A model generated the notes under the pieces. That model saw only the letters and a program-made list of their open reading frames with translations. It was not told the origin of the DNA and made no database searches. Both the position numbers and the translations under genes were made by a program. Below are positions 34,029 through 45,900 of a DNA stretch of 64,000 nt, piece by piece; within the stretch, counting starts at the first letter, position 1, and each line of letters starts with the position of its first letter. Source of the stretch: Eleusine coracana subsp. coracana (lineage: Eukaryota > Streptophyta > Magnoliopsida > Poales > Poaceae); the NCBI GenBank assembly GCA_032690845.1, contig CM064425.1, forward strand, positions 37,412,240 through 37,476,239, given 5' to 3'.

Positions 34029-35350
34029 CTGCTAGGAATGTGGAACATGTGCGAGATCGTGGGTAGTGGGGAAGGTGGAGAGATTACCAGGATGGTGTGC
34101 CGAACTGGGGGCACCTGGTCTCCCTTTTATAGCGTGGGAAACTTCCAGAAGAAGGAACCGCCCAAAAATTTCAAAATTTGAGAGCGCGCCGATCGGCACG
34201 ACAGTGCGCCTATCGGCACAATTCAAATTTTGAATGCTCTGATCACTCTGGTGCTTGATTCCCATCCTTCATGTCACTTCCTGGTACATCATGTTGGTTG
34301 GCAGGGGAACAGCACGGAATCCCTATATCTTGTAGACTGCGCCAATCGGCGCGGGCCCGCGCCGATTGGGACACCGTCTCTTTTTCAGCTTTTGGTCAAT
34401 TCCGTGTCTCCTCTGCATCGCACACCTGCATAGCAATCATACCTATTCCTCAAAATCAACGCCTGCCGCCTTTGTCACCCATTTGGCAACCGCATGGGTA
34501 CCTGCACCGATCGGCGCAGAAGGGTGCCAAACGGCGCAAGTCCCTTGCACCTCGTCTTTTGGTCCGGCGCTGATCCTGATGCCTCGTGTTCATCTCTCTC
34601 ACCTTATTTTCCACTTTTCCCAATGTTCCTGTAGTATTGACATACGTAGCGGGGCTCATCTGGTGACCACACCAATCAGCGCTGACTCGCGCCGATCGGC
34701 GCGACGTCCATTTTTGCTCCTGGCCCCTCACTTCTTCACTAGATGTTGCTCTTCATCCTTTCCTGCGTCATTTAGCAACCATTTTGCACACAAAAGATTA
34801 ATTCAAAAATTTTGATTGACTTGAAAATAGCTCCGTCTCTGAAAATTACTGTGCTGGTTGATTTTTAGCACCCCTTCAATTCTGAGCGTCGTCAGCCTTT
34901 GTCTTGACCTGGGCAATAATGCGCCGACCGGCACAGAAGTGCGCCGATCGATGCAAGCTCTGTTCCTTCCTGTTTTTGGTCTTTTTTTATATATTCCAGC
35001 ATTGTTAGTCTACAGTATGTATATACACAATTTTGCATGAATAAACAGACAACGCAAGAGCACACAAGAATTAAGCACACACTTTTCTATTTTTTTTTAT
35101 TCGGGAGATTATTTTTATCACAAGCAAGCAAATTAAAAACACCGGGTTGCCCTCCCGGCCAGCACTAATTAACTAAGTGAAATGGGTTGCCCTCCCACAA
35201 GCACTAAACAACTTTTAAATCCCCCGATCATTGGGTTGCCTCCCAAGAGCGCTCTAGTTATTTAGAGGTCAAAGAGCTTGACCTCCCCACAAACAATCAA
35301 TCCTTAGTGTCGCGGTGCGGGATGTGAGGCCGCGACACTACAAGGTTTTC
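34029..35350 (-). promoter_or_regulatory. Element I internal promoter region upstream of ORF2
   Basis: The minus strand carries CTATAAAAGGGA at 34121-34132, a good TATA box about 95 bp before the ORF2 ATG. Upstream are at least eight copies or variants of GCGCCGATCGGCGC (about 34186-34215, 34345-34373, 34504-34535, 34668-34703, 34921-34953). The same motif is in the LTR. Near the protease end are three GGGAGGCAACCC motifs (35144-35244). Internal initiation of an ORF2 mRNA is my inference. Confidence 0.6.
35144..35244 (-). repeat. Three copies of a GGGAGGCAACCC motif downstream of protease in element I
   Basis: On the plus strand gggttgcc(c)tccc occurs at 35144-35156, 35184-35196 and 35233-35244. 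Two of the three are followed within a few bases by gcactaa or gcgct. The motif is partly self-complementary. Related single copies lie after gag in element A (about 4197-4209) and element L (63653-63664). Confidence 0.75.
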
Positions 35351-35962
35351 TTATCTCCATAGTTCATATAGCTTGGACGACCTATCCATACATCCCCTCC
35401 AATTACTTTCGATGCCATGTTGCCACGGTGTCTTGTATCTCTTCACTTCATCAATAGCACGACACTCTTCTCCCTTTGGGCGAAATTTGAAAGAGTAGGG
35501 AGTCCCACTTATATCGAAGCTTATCTCACCACTCCCAACATCAATACTTGCCTTTGCTGTCCTCAAGAAGGGTCTGCCTAAGATCAACGGGGTCCTCGTC
35601 CTCTTATCCATATCAAGCACAATAAAATCAATAGGGACGATGTGATCTCCAATTTGAACTGGCACATCCTCAGCAATTCCATCAGGGAAGCATACCGATT
35701 GATCGGCTAACTCCAAACACATACCCGTAGGCTCTAATTCAGGCAAATTGAGATTTGTGAATATATGACGGAGCATAACACTTACACTTGCTCCAAGATC
35801 GCACAAGCACCGATCAAATATCCTTGTTCCAATCATGCATTTGATGCTTGGTGATCCAGGGTCGGGTTTCTTCTCCAATGCAACATCATTGATTGTCGCC
35901 GTTAGCTCCTCAGTAACCTTCACAACCTTCTCAGAAACTAGAGACTTCTTGTTTTGCATCAT
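35351..35962 (-). pseudogene. Element I aspartic protease domain
   Basis: A frame of 203 codons on the minus strand, shifted relative to gag. It holds the retropepsin-like pattern CDLGASVSVM (DLGA replacing the usual D-T/S-G) and the flanking signature TPLILGRPFL, typical of Athila-lineage proteases. It ends with SSKLYELWR and a stop; RT does not follow. The domain would mature Gag in the particle. Being out of frame with gag, this copy is probably not expressed as a fusion. Confidence 0.75.
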
Positions 35963-36002
35963 GTCCTTAATATACTTGGCATAGGTGGAAACTTGGATAA
36001 CA

Positions 36003-37712
36003 TCAACAAAAGGTCATAATATCGACGAACCTTGCAAATTGCTCGTCGTGTTGCCGCGCTATTTCTGTCTTCATCGGTTGTTGAGTATCCAGGAACGTGG
36101 CAGGGCCATGCTCTTCTGTCTCCACGCCCATTTTCAGACCAGAGAGGTCAACATCCTTCTCGTGCCAATCGATGCTTTTAGGGAGCCGATCGGCGCTGAC
36201 AGGATCGTCGCGTCGATCGGCGCCGGGTGTGCGCCGATCGGCGCGGGGCTTCCTTGCTCCCACCGAGTGCTCTGGATCTTCTGTTTGCTTTCCTGACCGC
36301 GTAGCTATTGCCTTCAACTGCTCTGCAGACATTATATTGCCATGAATAGCCCCTTTGTTGCCTTGAATGGCTTGCGATAGCTGTCCCATCTGTTGCTCCA
36401 TAATCTTGGTATGCTTCAAAATTTGCTCATTGGAGCTCCCAATTTCTATCACCTTGTCATTAATTCCCTCAAGGACACGATCAGTCTCCTTGAATTTAGC
36501 TTGATTGTCCTTATTAATCTTCTCTTGAGCTTGGAAGAACTCATGACATTGGAGACGAAGTGGGATAGAGTTTTGCATGGATGAACTAGGGGAGAAAGAA
36601 CTCCTTTGTTGCAAATATTAGGGCTTCCATCCACTATTCTTCATATATTCTAGCATCTTCATCTCTTCAGGGCAATCTTTCTGCACATGACCAAATTCTC
36701 CACACTCACTACATGTGGAGCGTGATTCCGCTAGCTTGAGTGTCTCTTCCTTAGGGATATGAAGATTATTGTCCAACCTCCTTTGAATAGCATCGAGGCG
36801 ATCTATAATAAAGTCTTCCTGAGTCTTCTCAATCACACTCTTCGCTACTCCTTTTGAGGGTTGCAAATTCCTTGAGCTTCTCTCACCATCCCATGATTGA
36901 TTTTCAACTAGAAACTTGATCAAATTCTTAGCTTCGGTGGGGGTTTTTGACATGAATGATCCTGCAGCTGAGGCGTCCAAGTGTTGACGTGATAGAAGTT
37001 TCAATCCTGTGTAGAACTTCTCAACAACTTCTCCAACCGTCAGACCATGATGAGGGCATGCATCCATATATTCATTGTATCTTTCCCATGCTTCTCCAAT
37101 GCTCTCATCAATATTCTGTGTAAATCCAAGAATATTATTTTTCAAAGCTTGAGTCTTACCAGGAGGGAAGTATTTGGCCAAGAATTCAGCTGCTAACGTG
37201 TTCCACACCATTTTTACTAGGTTTTCCAATCCATTGTACCATTGCTTGGGGCGTCCAACTAGAGAGAAAGGGAACAGCCGCACACGTGCTTGGTCTCCTG
37301 TCAATCCTGCTATCTTGAATGTACTACAAACCTCAAGAAAGTGTTGCAAGTGATGATTGGGATCTTCCAAACCTGTGAACGGTTGTTGCACCACTATTCC
37401 AACATATCTCTCCAATTGATACGGAAGTTGATCTTGAGCTTCTTGGAAATCTGTCTTGACAATACTAGTCAATTATGGCTTGAGACAATTAACCATAGGT
37501 ACCTCTGCCATCTCCTCTTCTTCTTGCTCTTGAACTGGGTCTTCTATTGTGAATAATACTCGAGGTGTTGGGTGGACTGCTTCTCCAGCTAAATCTCTAA
37601 GTGACTTGCTTCTCTTCTCCGCTGTTCTCTTCTTGTAAAAGAGTCTTTCTGGATCATCGGTATAATTAGAGGGTTTGTTTGACTTAGGACCGTCCATACC
37701 TATAAGTTTCAC
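36003..37712 (-). pseudogene. gag: Element I gag (Athila type), two in-frame stops
   Basis: One minus-strand frame starts at ATG 37712 and is broken by stops at about 37473 and 36615. It contains the Gypsy capsid domain (LEDPNHHLQHFLEVCSTFKI, FPFSLVGRPKQWYNGLEN, AEFLAKYFPPGKTQALKNNI) and HLDASAAGSFMSKTP. A zinc knuckle CSECGEFGHVQKDC follows. The C-terminal linker contains an ADRRTPGADRRDDPVSADR stretch, encoded by consecutive copies of the element's DNA palindrome (36175-36245). It would form the particle core. Confidence 0.85.
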
Positions 37713-37798
37713 TTAACAGAATATATGTACTAGAGAGACAAGTAAAGCACAATGACTAAACACTAATACATCAAACAATGTTCAAAAACCTGCTATGG

Positions 37799-37816
37799 TC
37801 TCCGGCAACGGCGCCA
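37799..37816 (-). other. Primer binding site of element I (tRNA-Asp type)
   Basis: The minus strand reads TGGCGCCGTTGCCGGA, the usual PBS of Athila-type plant elements, about 12 bp from the LTR end at 37829. The same spacing is seen in F and L. Confidence 0.9.
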
Positions 37817-37828
37817 GAAAAGTATGCT

Positions 37829-39295
37829 TGTTGGTCGTACCTACGCACCCACTTATATACCGCAAGAAGACGGTGTACGATTGTAGCACTTTTTCCCTTG
37901 AATTGAGTATTCCAAGGTTTATTGAATCCACTGGGACCTTAGGGATAATTAAACAAAGTTAATAGTAAAAGATCTAGTCAAGGCTACAGTCGAATTTAGG
38001 TTGTGTGAGGGGAAGACTGGCCAGCGCAAAGGTGGCTAGACAGTAAATCTGTCGTTGCGCCGATCGGCGCAGGAGTTGAGCCGATCGACACACTAGTGGA
38101 TCTAAGCCAAAGTGCGCCAGATGCCTTGTAAGCCTATGCTGTTAAGTGAGTAATCAGGTATCTACTAGTGACATCGTAACCAGAAAGTCTAATTAAATAG
38201 CATCATAATGGGTAATTACATGGATAAATGAAAACCAATAATGAATAAGACCACTAATCCGAGCGGCTCCCGATTTATCGCTGCCGAGAGGAAACCCTTA
38301 ATCGCGCGAGTATCTTACCCTACTCAACTATCCAATAGTGTTGCGCAGGCTTAGTGCTGTCACCGCTAAACCACACTACTAGCATCATCAAGCAACCATA
38401 ATCAATACAATGTCCGAATACTATCCTAATCACCACGATCAAGATAATATCAACTTACTTAGCCTAGAACTAAGCAATTGGAATAAGCACATGCATGATT
38501 ATAGAATCAAGATAGACAAATCACCAAAACCATCATCAACATATTCAATCATCCTTGAGATATATAGAGTAAGATTCATCCCCGTCGAGATGGCCTACCT
38601 TGACGGATCAACTCTTAACACCAATGGTTCTTGAAACTCAACTAGAGATCTATTCTAACGGGGCAAGCCCCGGTGGCTCTAACTCATGGATATGTTGTCC
38701 CTCTGTCGCCTCCCCACTCCGCAGCCAGGGTTTACAAGTATTAATAGGGGTTCTACTCGTAAAGGACTCGGTTTCTAGCAAATAAGGCGGTTGCGTTGAT
38801 TGGTGCAGGATTGCGCCGATCGGCACAATCCGTGTCTTCTCTGGTTTCTTCTCCGAGTCGGTTCCTCTGTCTTCCACAGCTGCCATGTGGGCCTTTTCCT
38901 TCGAGATGAAGTCTTGTACTGCACGTCGAGATCTTGAAGTTCCCTAAATCTTCTAGGCAAATATCTTCAAGTGCCTTGCGCAGATAAACTTCCATAAACA
39001 TGTGGAATGGGCCTCGGTCACTTCTGTGGGCCAAAACACCCTTGCGCCGATCGACTCATGGACTGCGCCGATCGACACACTGGCCTTCTTCAGTGCTTTT
39101 CATCGGTTCTGGACTCCTGTCCTCTCCAGCATCACTTTAATCACCAATTATGACCTGTTTTTGCAATAAAGCTTCAAAACAACGCATATACAAATATACA
39201 GGCAATATTATAGGTAAATGGCCTAAATTAGTATCAATTATGCTCTAATTGGGATAATATTCACATATAAAAGGGGCACTTGGGAAGTGCCAACA
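37829..39295 (-). repeat. 5' LTR of element I (1467 bp)
   Basis: The ends are TGTTGGTCG and GTGCCAACA (inverted TGTTGG/CCAACA). It interrupts ORF2 of G exactly at 39295. It contains copies of the GCGCCGATCGGCGC motif near 38056, 38813, 39043 and 39066. Near the PBS side is a block accgcaagaag...ttgtagcac that resembles the R/U5 block of E, F and G. Confidence 0.85.
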
Positions 39296-39689
39296 GCAAG
39301 GTGCACAAAAACTAGATAGTGAGGAGGCGTGAACCCCCCCCCCCCCTCAGTGATGTGTGCAAATTCGGTCCAACCTAAAGCTTTCCTAATAGAAAAGAAC
39401 TCATGGTCCATACCTACAGTGGAGAGTGGGTCGTCATCATACGCCATGGTGTGGACGAAACTGCGGTTACGTAGGCGGTGATAGACTCGTCTCTCTCGTT
39501 CATCCAACAGCTTGAGGTCAGTGTCGGTGAGAAGAACATGTGGCTCATACTCCTCCATGTCGTCCTCAATGAGCGTGCACCACATTGGTTCATTCTCAAT
39601 GAAGAGGTTTGTGCTCGAGCGATCGTGTGAACGGCGTGAACTCGAACGCGTCACTTGTTGTATCAATGCCTTAACTTTCTTCATCTGGA
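39296..39689 (-). pseudogene. Element G ORF2, N-terminal part
   Basis: The minus-strand frame begins at ATG 39684, or at the in-frame ATG 39693 created at the J junction. The N terminus is basic and Ser/Arg-rich (MKKVKALIQQVTRSSSRRSH). The core reads EYEPHVLLTDTDLKLLDERE, VYHRLRNRSFVHTM, STVGMDHEFFSIRKALGWTE and FAHITEGG. It aligns with F ORF2 (49785-50072 plus 59285 onward). A C13 run at 39334-39346 (only five bases in F) changes the frame. Element I cuts the frame at 39295, and element J lies just upstream of the start codon. Confidence 0.7.
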
Positions 39690-39694
39690 CCACT

Positions 39695-40568
39695 TGATGA
39701 GAACATCACTCCTATGGATACACAGAACACTCCTCCAATTCTGGACTTGCAAGGTCCAATGACTAGAGCTCGTGCACGACGACTAAATTTAGAGGTGAGC
39801 TTGTTCCTACGTTCTTCGCTATATGTTACTTTTAAGAATGGTTTGCAACCTAATGATTATTTTATGATTAGGAACCATGGAGAGGACCAGGAGTTCATGG
39901 GAGAAGTACTTGGGAACATGGAGGACCAGCAAGGGCTTGGAAGCCAAGGTGGAGGCCCAATCAAAACCGACTTCGAGTCTGTTTCAGGGCCTAGGGCCAG
40001 TATACACTAAAACGGACGCCCAGGACACATACAGACTCGGATTTGGATGTTCTACATATGCACAGAAAGTTAAGGAGAAGACCATTCCAAAACCTTTAGC
40101 TTCATGTAAAAATTCATCCAGAGTAATCAGGAATCATCAAAACGAGAGAGGATCCAGAATCTGTGTCGGTGCTGCGTCGCCTGTTTTTGGCCTTTGGGCT
40201 TTGTATCCAGTTGACCCTAATTAGGGGCGCGTCCAGAGGGTCTTGCACGACCTAGGTTCTTCATATACATCCACCTCCGCACCATTAGGGTTTGGGTTTT
40301 GCTTAGGTTAATTCTGTTCATATACAATGTCGCTGTTCATCGGTTTGTGAGACCCCAACTTCATCAGCTTAATCATTTATCTGCAATTGTGTTGCATTGT
40401 TCTTTGTTCGTGCTTGTGTTCTTGATTCACATGCATGGATTAGCCTTCTCGGCTGGGTCAATCATTCTTGGATGGTTGATAACCAGAGGAGACATTGTGT
40501 TGTGATTGTGGGGTTCACAACGTGTCATTCAGAACATTTTGGAAGATTAGGAACCCTTGTCGACATCA
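39695..40568 (+). repeat. 5' LTR of element J (874 bp)
   Basis: It runs from TGATGAGAACATC to TCGACATCA. The first part encodes the tail GPMTRARARRLNLEVSLF, as expected for an LTR that overlaps pol. Its distal 640 bp match both arms of the foldback in element C. Confidence 0.88.
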
Positions 40569-40570
40569 AG

Positions 40571-40584
40571 TGGTAATCAGAGCT
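40571..40584 (+). other. Primer binding site of element J
   Basis: TGGTAATCAGAGCT lies two bases after the LTR. This is the initiator-Met site with one inserted A, which would weaken priming. Confidence 0.82.
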
Positions 40585-41760
40585 TCAGGTGCATTGTTAG
40601 GTTTGCACTACCCTTTAGTTTGGTTTTTGTGCTCTTCGTATCATCCGCAGAAAAGCCAAAAAAATTTCCCCCCCGCCCATAACCACGTGTTTAGCCTTTG
40701 CATATTTCAATTTCAAAGTCCGAAGTGTTGAGTTTGTGCCCTAGTTCTTGTTTAGTCACTGGTTTAGTTTGTTTTTTTTGTCATTAGTAATGTTTCCCTT
40801 GCAACCCTAGCTGCCATCCCCTCTCACCACCCTCTGTTTTGTCGGCTTTGTGTGCTAGGGTTGATTGATCAACACGCCCACCCTAATCCCGCCCTAAACC
40901 AACCCTAAACCCACTCTAAACCCACCCTCAACACCTCAGACCAATTCTCACAAATTCCACTTTCCGCTGCATCCACCCCGCCAAAAAAATCCCTACCCGA
41001 TTGCCTATCTGATCCCGAACCCGACTCGGGTTTCACTCAAACTCCGGGATTCTTCAAAACTGATTCCGACACACCTTCAGCAAAACGGCCATAACTTTTT
41101 GTCCGGTTGTCCGTTTTGGCTGAAATTTTTACAGGAGATTCATGAATTGAAAAGGGGGCCATCCCAAGCAGCCAAAGGCCGTTTGACCTTCTCCAAAAAA
41201 GTAAAAACAATCAGAAAGATAATGAAAAAAAATTATTCAAGCTAAAACCCAACGTTTTCTGAAACTTGCAGAATTGCTGTAGGCCACATCCTACCTCTGC
41301 TTGAGCTGAAATTTTTTGTGGGTTCTCTCCCATTGCCACTCAGTTGGAGGTTTGGCTGGTTTACACCTAGCCCCCTAATGTGCTCTATTCTCCTTTCACA
41401 CTTGTTTCTGCCATTGCTATCACTACTGTTCTAGGACATAGTTAGACCAGCAACTAAGGACAAGTTACTTGGGGCACTTATTCAGCGTTACTCTCTGTTT
41501 TTGATTTGTGTGCCACTCATATATATATATTTGGCCTTCCTAGCTCTACATATTTCTTCTGGACAACACACAGGTTATTTTGTGAGCCTTGAAATCGTGG
41601 AACACACCTCGGTATCATTTGCTTTGCTTTGTAGAATTATGCAAGAGCTTTGTAAGGAGCTTCCTTTTGCTGTGTTAAGAGGCACCATTGCTTAGTAGTT
41701 TTGTAGGGATAACCTTCACTGTTTGTTTCTTGTTTTGGTGTTTCTGATGTTAGGAAGCGA
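40585..41760 (+). other. Leader of element J
   Basis: About 1.2 kb without a convincing coding frame. It has C-rich imperfect repeats (accctaaaccc variants near 40890-40940). The same kind of long leader is present in H. Confidence 0.6.
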
Positions 41761-42997
41761 TGGATAGGATGCTTCGCCCTCAAAATTTGATGAGTGTGTG
41801 AGCCAAGATCAGCTACAGAAGGCTTTGCAGACGGTTCAGAGTGATTTGGTAGAGATGATCACCAGGGCCGTTATTGACATGATCACCAAGCTTCACCTAG
41901 GAGAAAGCATTGAGCGGTTGGATAAGAGAGTCTCTAAGTTAACTGATTAGGTTATCAAGTTGGAGACCACCCACAAGACCATCAACACAAACACCAACAC
42001 CAACACCAACGATGTTGAAGACGACCATGATGAAGACACGGTGTATAAGGCTGACGGCATCGTGGATAGGTCAGCTACAAGGACCACAAGATTACGATGT
42101 TGTTTGCAATGTAACACTCAAGGTATGGGTGGTTTCCACAACCACAACCGTCGCCCACACGGTAACCATGCTCCAGATGACCCGTATGCTAAAATTAAGT
42201 TTTCAATTCCTTCGTTTTTGGGCTAGTATGATGGTGATGCTTATCTTGATTAGGAGATGACTGTAGATCAAAAATTGAATGCCCACCTTGTTCCTGAACA
42301 ACATAGAGTTAGACAAGCCACTAGTGAGTTTAAGGACTTTGCTATTGTTTGGTGGAGTGGCCTAGCTGCTGAAACTGATTTGCCTACTACTTGGGAAAAA
42401 CTTAAGGTAGCAATGCGTGATCGCTTCGTTCCTCCTTCTTTTTATAGAGAGAATGATAATAAACTGTAGTGCTTAGATCAAGGAGATAAAACTGTTCAGG
42501 GGTACTTTAGTGAGCTTCAGAAGGGTTTGATTCGTTGTGCTATAGTTGAAAAAGTAGAGGATCAGATTTGCCGCTTTTATTCTGGTTTGAGAAAAGAAAT
42601 TTAGGACATCCTTGATTATAAAGAATTTTATACCCTCAACCAGTGTTTCCAGTATGCTATGCTTGCAGAGAAAGAATCACAGGGACTTTTCCAGGCTTTT
42701 GAGGAGTACAGCAAGTCCAAGACTTTCTACCGACCATGGCCGATGGGGACTTCGAGGCTGCCCAAGCCATCTTTCTAGCCGCCCGCACCAGCAGCAGCTG
42801 CCAAGGGAACCAGTGTTGTTTCTGTAGCACCAAGATCAGCCCCTGCACCTTCTAGACGCTTAGGTAAAAATTCTATGCAGGTACCAGCTAGTAGTGCCTC
42901 CTCTGTTGCTTCGACAGAACGCACTACAGGGATTCAGTACCACCACTGCCATGATCTTGGTCATGTGCAGAAAGATTGCCCAAGTAGGCGGGCATAG
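41761..42997 (+). pseudogene. gag: Element J gag
   Basis: Plus-strand fragments show the order of element H gag with frame changes and stops. They are a Thr/Asn-rich linker, YAKIKFSIPSF, the capsid part VRQATSEFKDFAIVWWSGLA, RDRFVPPSFYRENDNKL followed by a TAG, and GYFSELQKGLIRCAIVE. A knuckle variant CHDLGHVQKDC is preceded by YHH instead of the first Cys. Loss of that Cys would impair RNA binding. Inactive. Confidence 0.75.
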
Positions 42998-45900
42998 GTG
43001 GTGACAGACGATGGCGGTTACATGAGCAGCTCTGATGTGGAGGATGAGGAGGAGGGTATGGCTACCACCAGCGGCGACCTCATCCTTGGAGGCAAAGACA
43101 CCACGGGCTACATGAGTATTATTGTGCAGCGTGTGCTTAGCACACAAATCAAGCAGCTCGAGACGATGCAGCGACATAACTTGTTCCAGATTCTCTTCGT
43201 TATCAAGAACGTCCGAGCATGTATCATCATTGATGGAGGAAGCTGCAACAATTTGGTGAGTTTTGATGTGGTTAAGAAGCTTGATTTGACCACACGCTCA
43301 TATCCACATCCATACTACATTCAGTGGTTAAATGACTGTGGAAAAGCTAAGGTAACACAAACTTCCAGAGTTCCTTTTTCCATTGGTTCTTATGTGGATT
43401 CTGTTGATTGTGATGTTGTACCCATGCAAGCATGTTCACTTTTATTGGGTAGACCTTGGGAATTTGATAATGATGCTGTACACCATGGTAAAAGTAATAA
43501 GTACACTTTTATGCATAAAGGAACTAAAATTACTTTGTTACTAATGACCCCCTGCTGAAATTGTACAAGCTGATTTAGAAAGAGCTGCTAGTTTGAAAAA
43601 TAAGGGTCCTAAAATTCAGCAACCTGTTAATTCTAATTCTTCACCTAGTAATATTAGTGATTCTTCAAGTTCTAAGGGTGCTGGAATAAATTACAAGGTC
43701 GTTCAGGTCTTGCAACAAAATCTGAGCTTGCTGAAATTTCTGCTAATGATGATATTTGCTATACTTTGATATGCAAACAAGCTTTGTTTTCGCTTGATGA
43801 TATTGCTTCTAGTGCTTTGCCTCCTACTGTCACTAACCTTTTGCAGGAGTATGAGGATGTTTTCCCAGCAGAGATACCCCCGGGATTGCCACCTTTGAGA
43901 GGGATTGAGCACCAAATTGATTTGATTCCGGGTGCTACTTTGCCAAACGGTGCTGCTTATAGGACCAACCCTGAGGAGACTAAGGAGATACAACGACAAG
44001 TCCAAGACCTTTTGGATCGTGGGTATGTTCATCAATCACTTAGTCCTTGTGCTGTTCCTGTACTTTTGGTTCCTAAGAAAGATGGTACTTGGCATATGTG
44101 TATAGATTGTAGAGCCATTAATAACATTACTATTACGTATCATCATCCTATTTCTAAGCTAGATGACATGCTTGATGAGTTATGTGGTGCTATAATTTTC
44201 ACTAAAATTGATTTGCGTAGTGGCTACCATCAAATTAGAATGAAACTTGGAGATGAATGGAAAACAGCTTTCAAAACCAAATTCGGGTTGTATGAGTGGT
44301 TAGTAATGCCTTTTGGTTTAACTAATGCACCTAGTACTTTCATGCGTTTGATGAATGAGGTTTTTAGAGCTTTCATTAGCAAATTTGTGGTGGTTTACTT
44401 TGACGATATCTTGATTTATAGCAAATCCATGGATGATCATATGATTCATTTGCGTGCTGTTTTTTATGCTTTGCGAGCTGCACGTTTATTTGGTAACCTT
44501 GAGAAGTGCACCTTTTGCACGGATCGAGTCTCTTTTCTTGGTTATGTTGTGACACCATAGGGAATTGAGGTGGATGAGGCGAAGATTGAAGCCATAAAGA
44601 GCTGGTCTGTACCAAAAACTATCACACAGGTGCGGAGTTTTCTTGGTCGTGCAGGATTCTACCGCCGCTTTGCCAAAGATTTCAGCACCATCGCTGCACC
44701 ATTGCATGAGTTGACAAAGAAGGATGTCGATTTCCATTGGGGTAAGGTACGTCATGTGTCCATTGATGCTTTGAAGGATAAACTTACACATGCACCTTTG
44801 CTGCAACTAGCCAATTTTGATAAGACTTTTGAGCCTGAATGTGATGCTAGTGGTATAGGCATTGGTGGTGTTTTGATGCAAGATGGTAAACCTGTTGCAA
44901 TTTGAACCATAGACATACTAAATGGGTTGAGTTTATTGAGTCTTTTCCTTATATTATTAAACATAAGAAAGGGAAGGATAATGTGATTGCTGATGCTTTA
45001 TCTAGGCGCTATACTTTGTTGTCTCAACTTGATTGTAGAATTTTTGGACTTGAGGCAATTAAAGAACAATATGCTGATGATGCTGATTTTAAGGATGTAA
45101 TGCTGCAATGTAAAGAAGGTCATGCTTGGAACAAATTTGTGTTGAATGATAGATTCTTGTTTAGAGCTAACCGCCTATGCATTCCAGTTGGTTTCGTTCG
45201 TCTTTTGTTGCTGCAGGAGGCACATGGAGGTGGATTGATGGGTCATTTTGGTACTAAGAAGACGGAGGATATTTTGGCCACATATTTTTTTTGGCCAAGG
45301 ATGAGGAAAGATGTTGAGCGCTTTGTCGCTTGCTGCACTAAATGTCAAAAAGCTAAGTCTCGCTTGAATCCACATGGTTTATACATGCCACATCCTGTTC
45401 CTTCTATTCCTTGGGCGGATATTTCAATGGACTTTGTTTTAGGACTGTCTGGGACTAAGATGGGGAGTGATAGCATTTTTGTTGTTGAGGATCATTTTTC
45501 TAAGATGGCACACTTTATACCATGTCACAAGACCGATGATGCTAGTCATATTGCTGACCTCTTTTTCAAAGAAATTGTATGTTTGCATGGTATGTCTTGT
45601 ACTATTGTTTCAGATCGTGATGCAAAATTCTTGAGTCACTTTTGGCGCTCACTTTGGAATAAGTTGGGTACCAAGTTGTTGTTTTCTACAACTTGTCACC
45701 CACAAACTGATGGACAAACTGAGGTTGTGAACCGCACTTTAGGGACTATGTTGAGAGCTATTTGGAAGAAAAAATTAAAGAAATGGGAAGAATGTTTGCC
45801 TTATGTTGAGTTTGCTTATAATCGGGCAACACATTCTACTACCAAAGTAAGTCCCTTCAAGATAATATGGTTTTGATTCCCGTACTCCACCTGATATACT

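Larger units (their letters stand above)
31886..39295 (-). mobile_element. Element I: Athila-like gag-protease-ORF2 element nested in ORF2 of G
   Basis: Minus-strand order is complete 5' LTR (37829-39295), tRNA-Asp-type PBS, gag, protease, long spacer with a TATA box, ORF2, 3' noncoding region with 31 bp repeats, then a stump of the 3' LTR (31883-31951). No RT, RNase H or integrase is present. The right flank gcaag (39296-39300) would be the target duplication; the left copy was lost with the 3' LTR. The ORF2 frame of G resumes on the other side. The motif GCGCCGATCGGCGC recurs through the LTR, spacer and even coding parts. Confidence 0.82.

Noticed and set aside
32795..34035. Several plus-strand open frames of 60-220 codons
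   Set aside because: They are complements of ORF2 of element I, which carries the conserved protein pattern on the minus strand.
39695..39900. Pol end of a separate element placed before an LTR (tandem chromovirus)
   Set aside because: In H the pol tail also lies inside the LTR, so this coding stretch is simply the start of the J 5' LTR.
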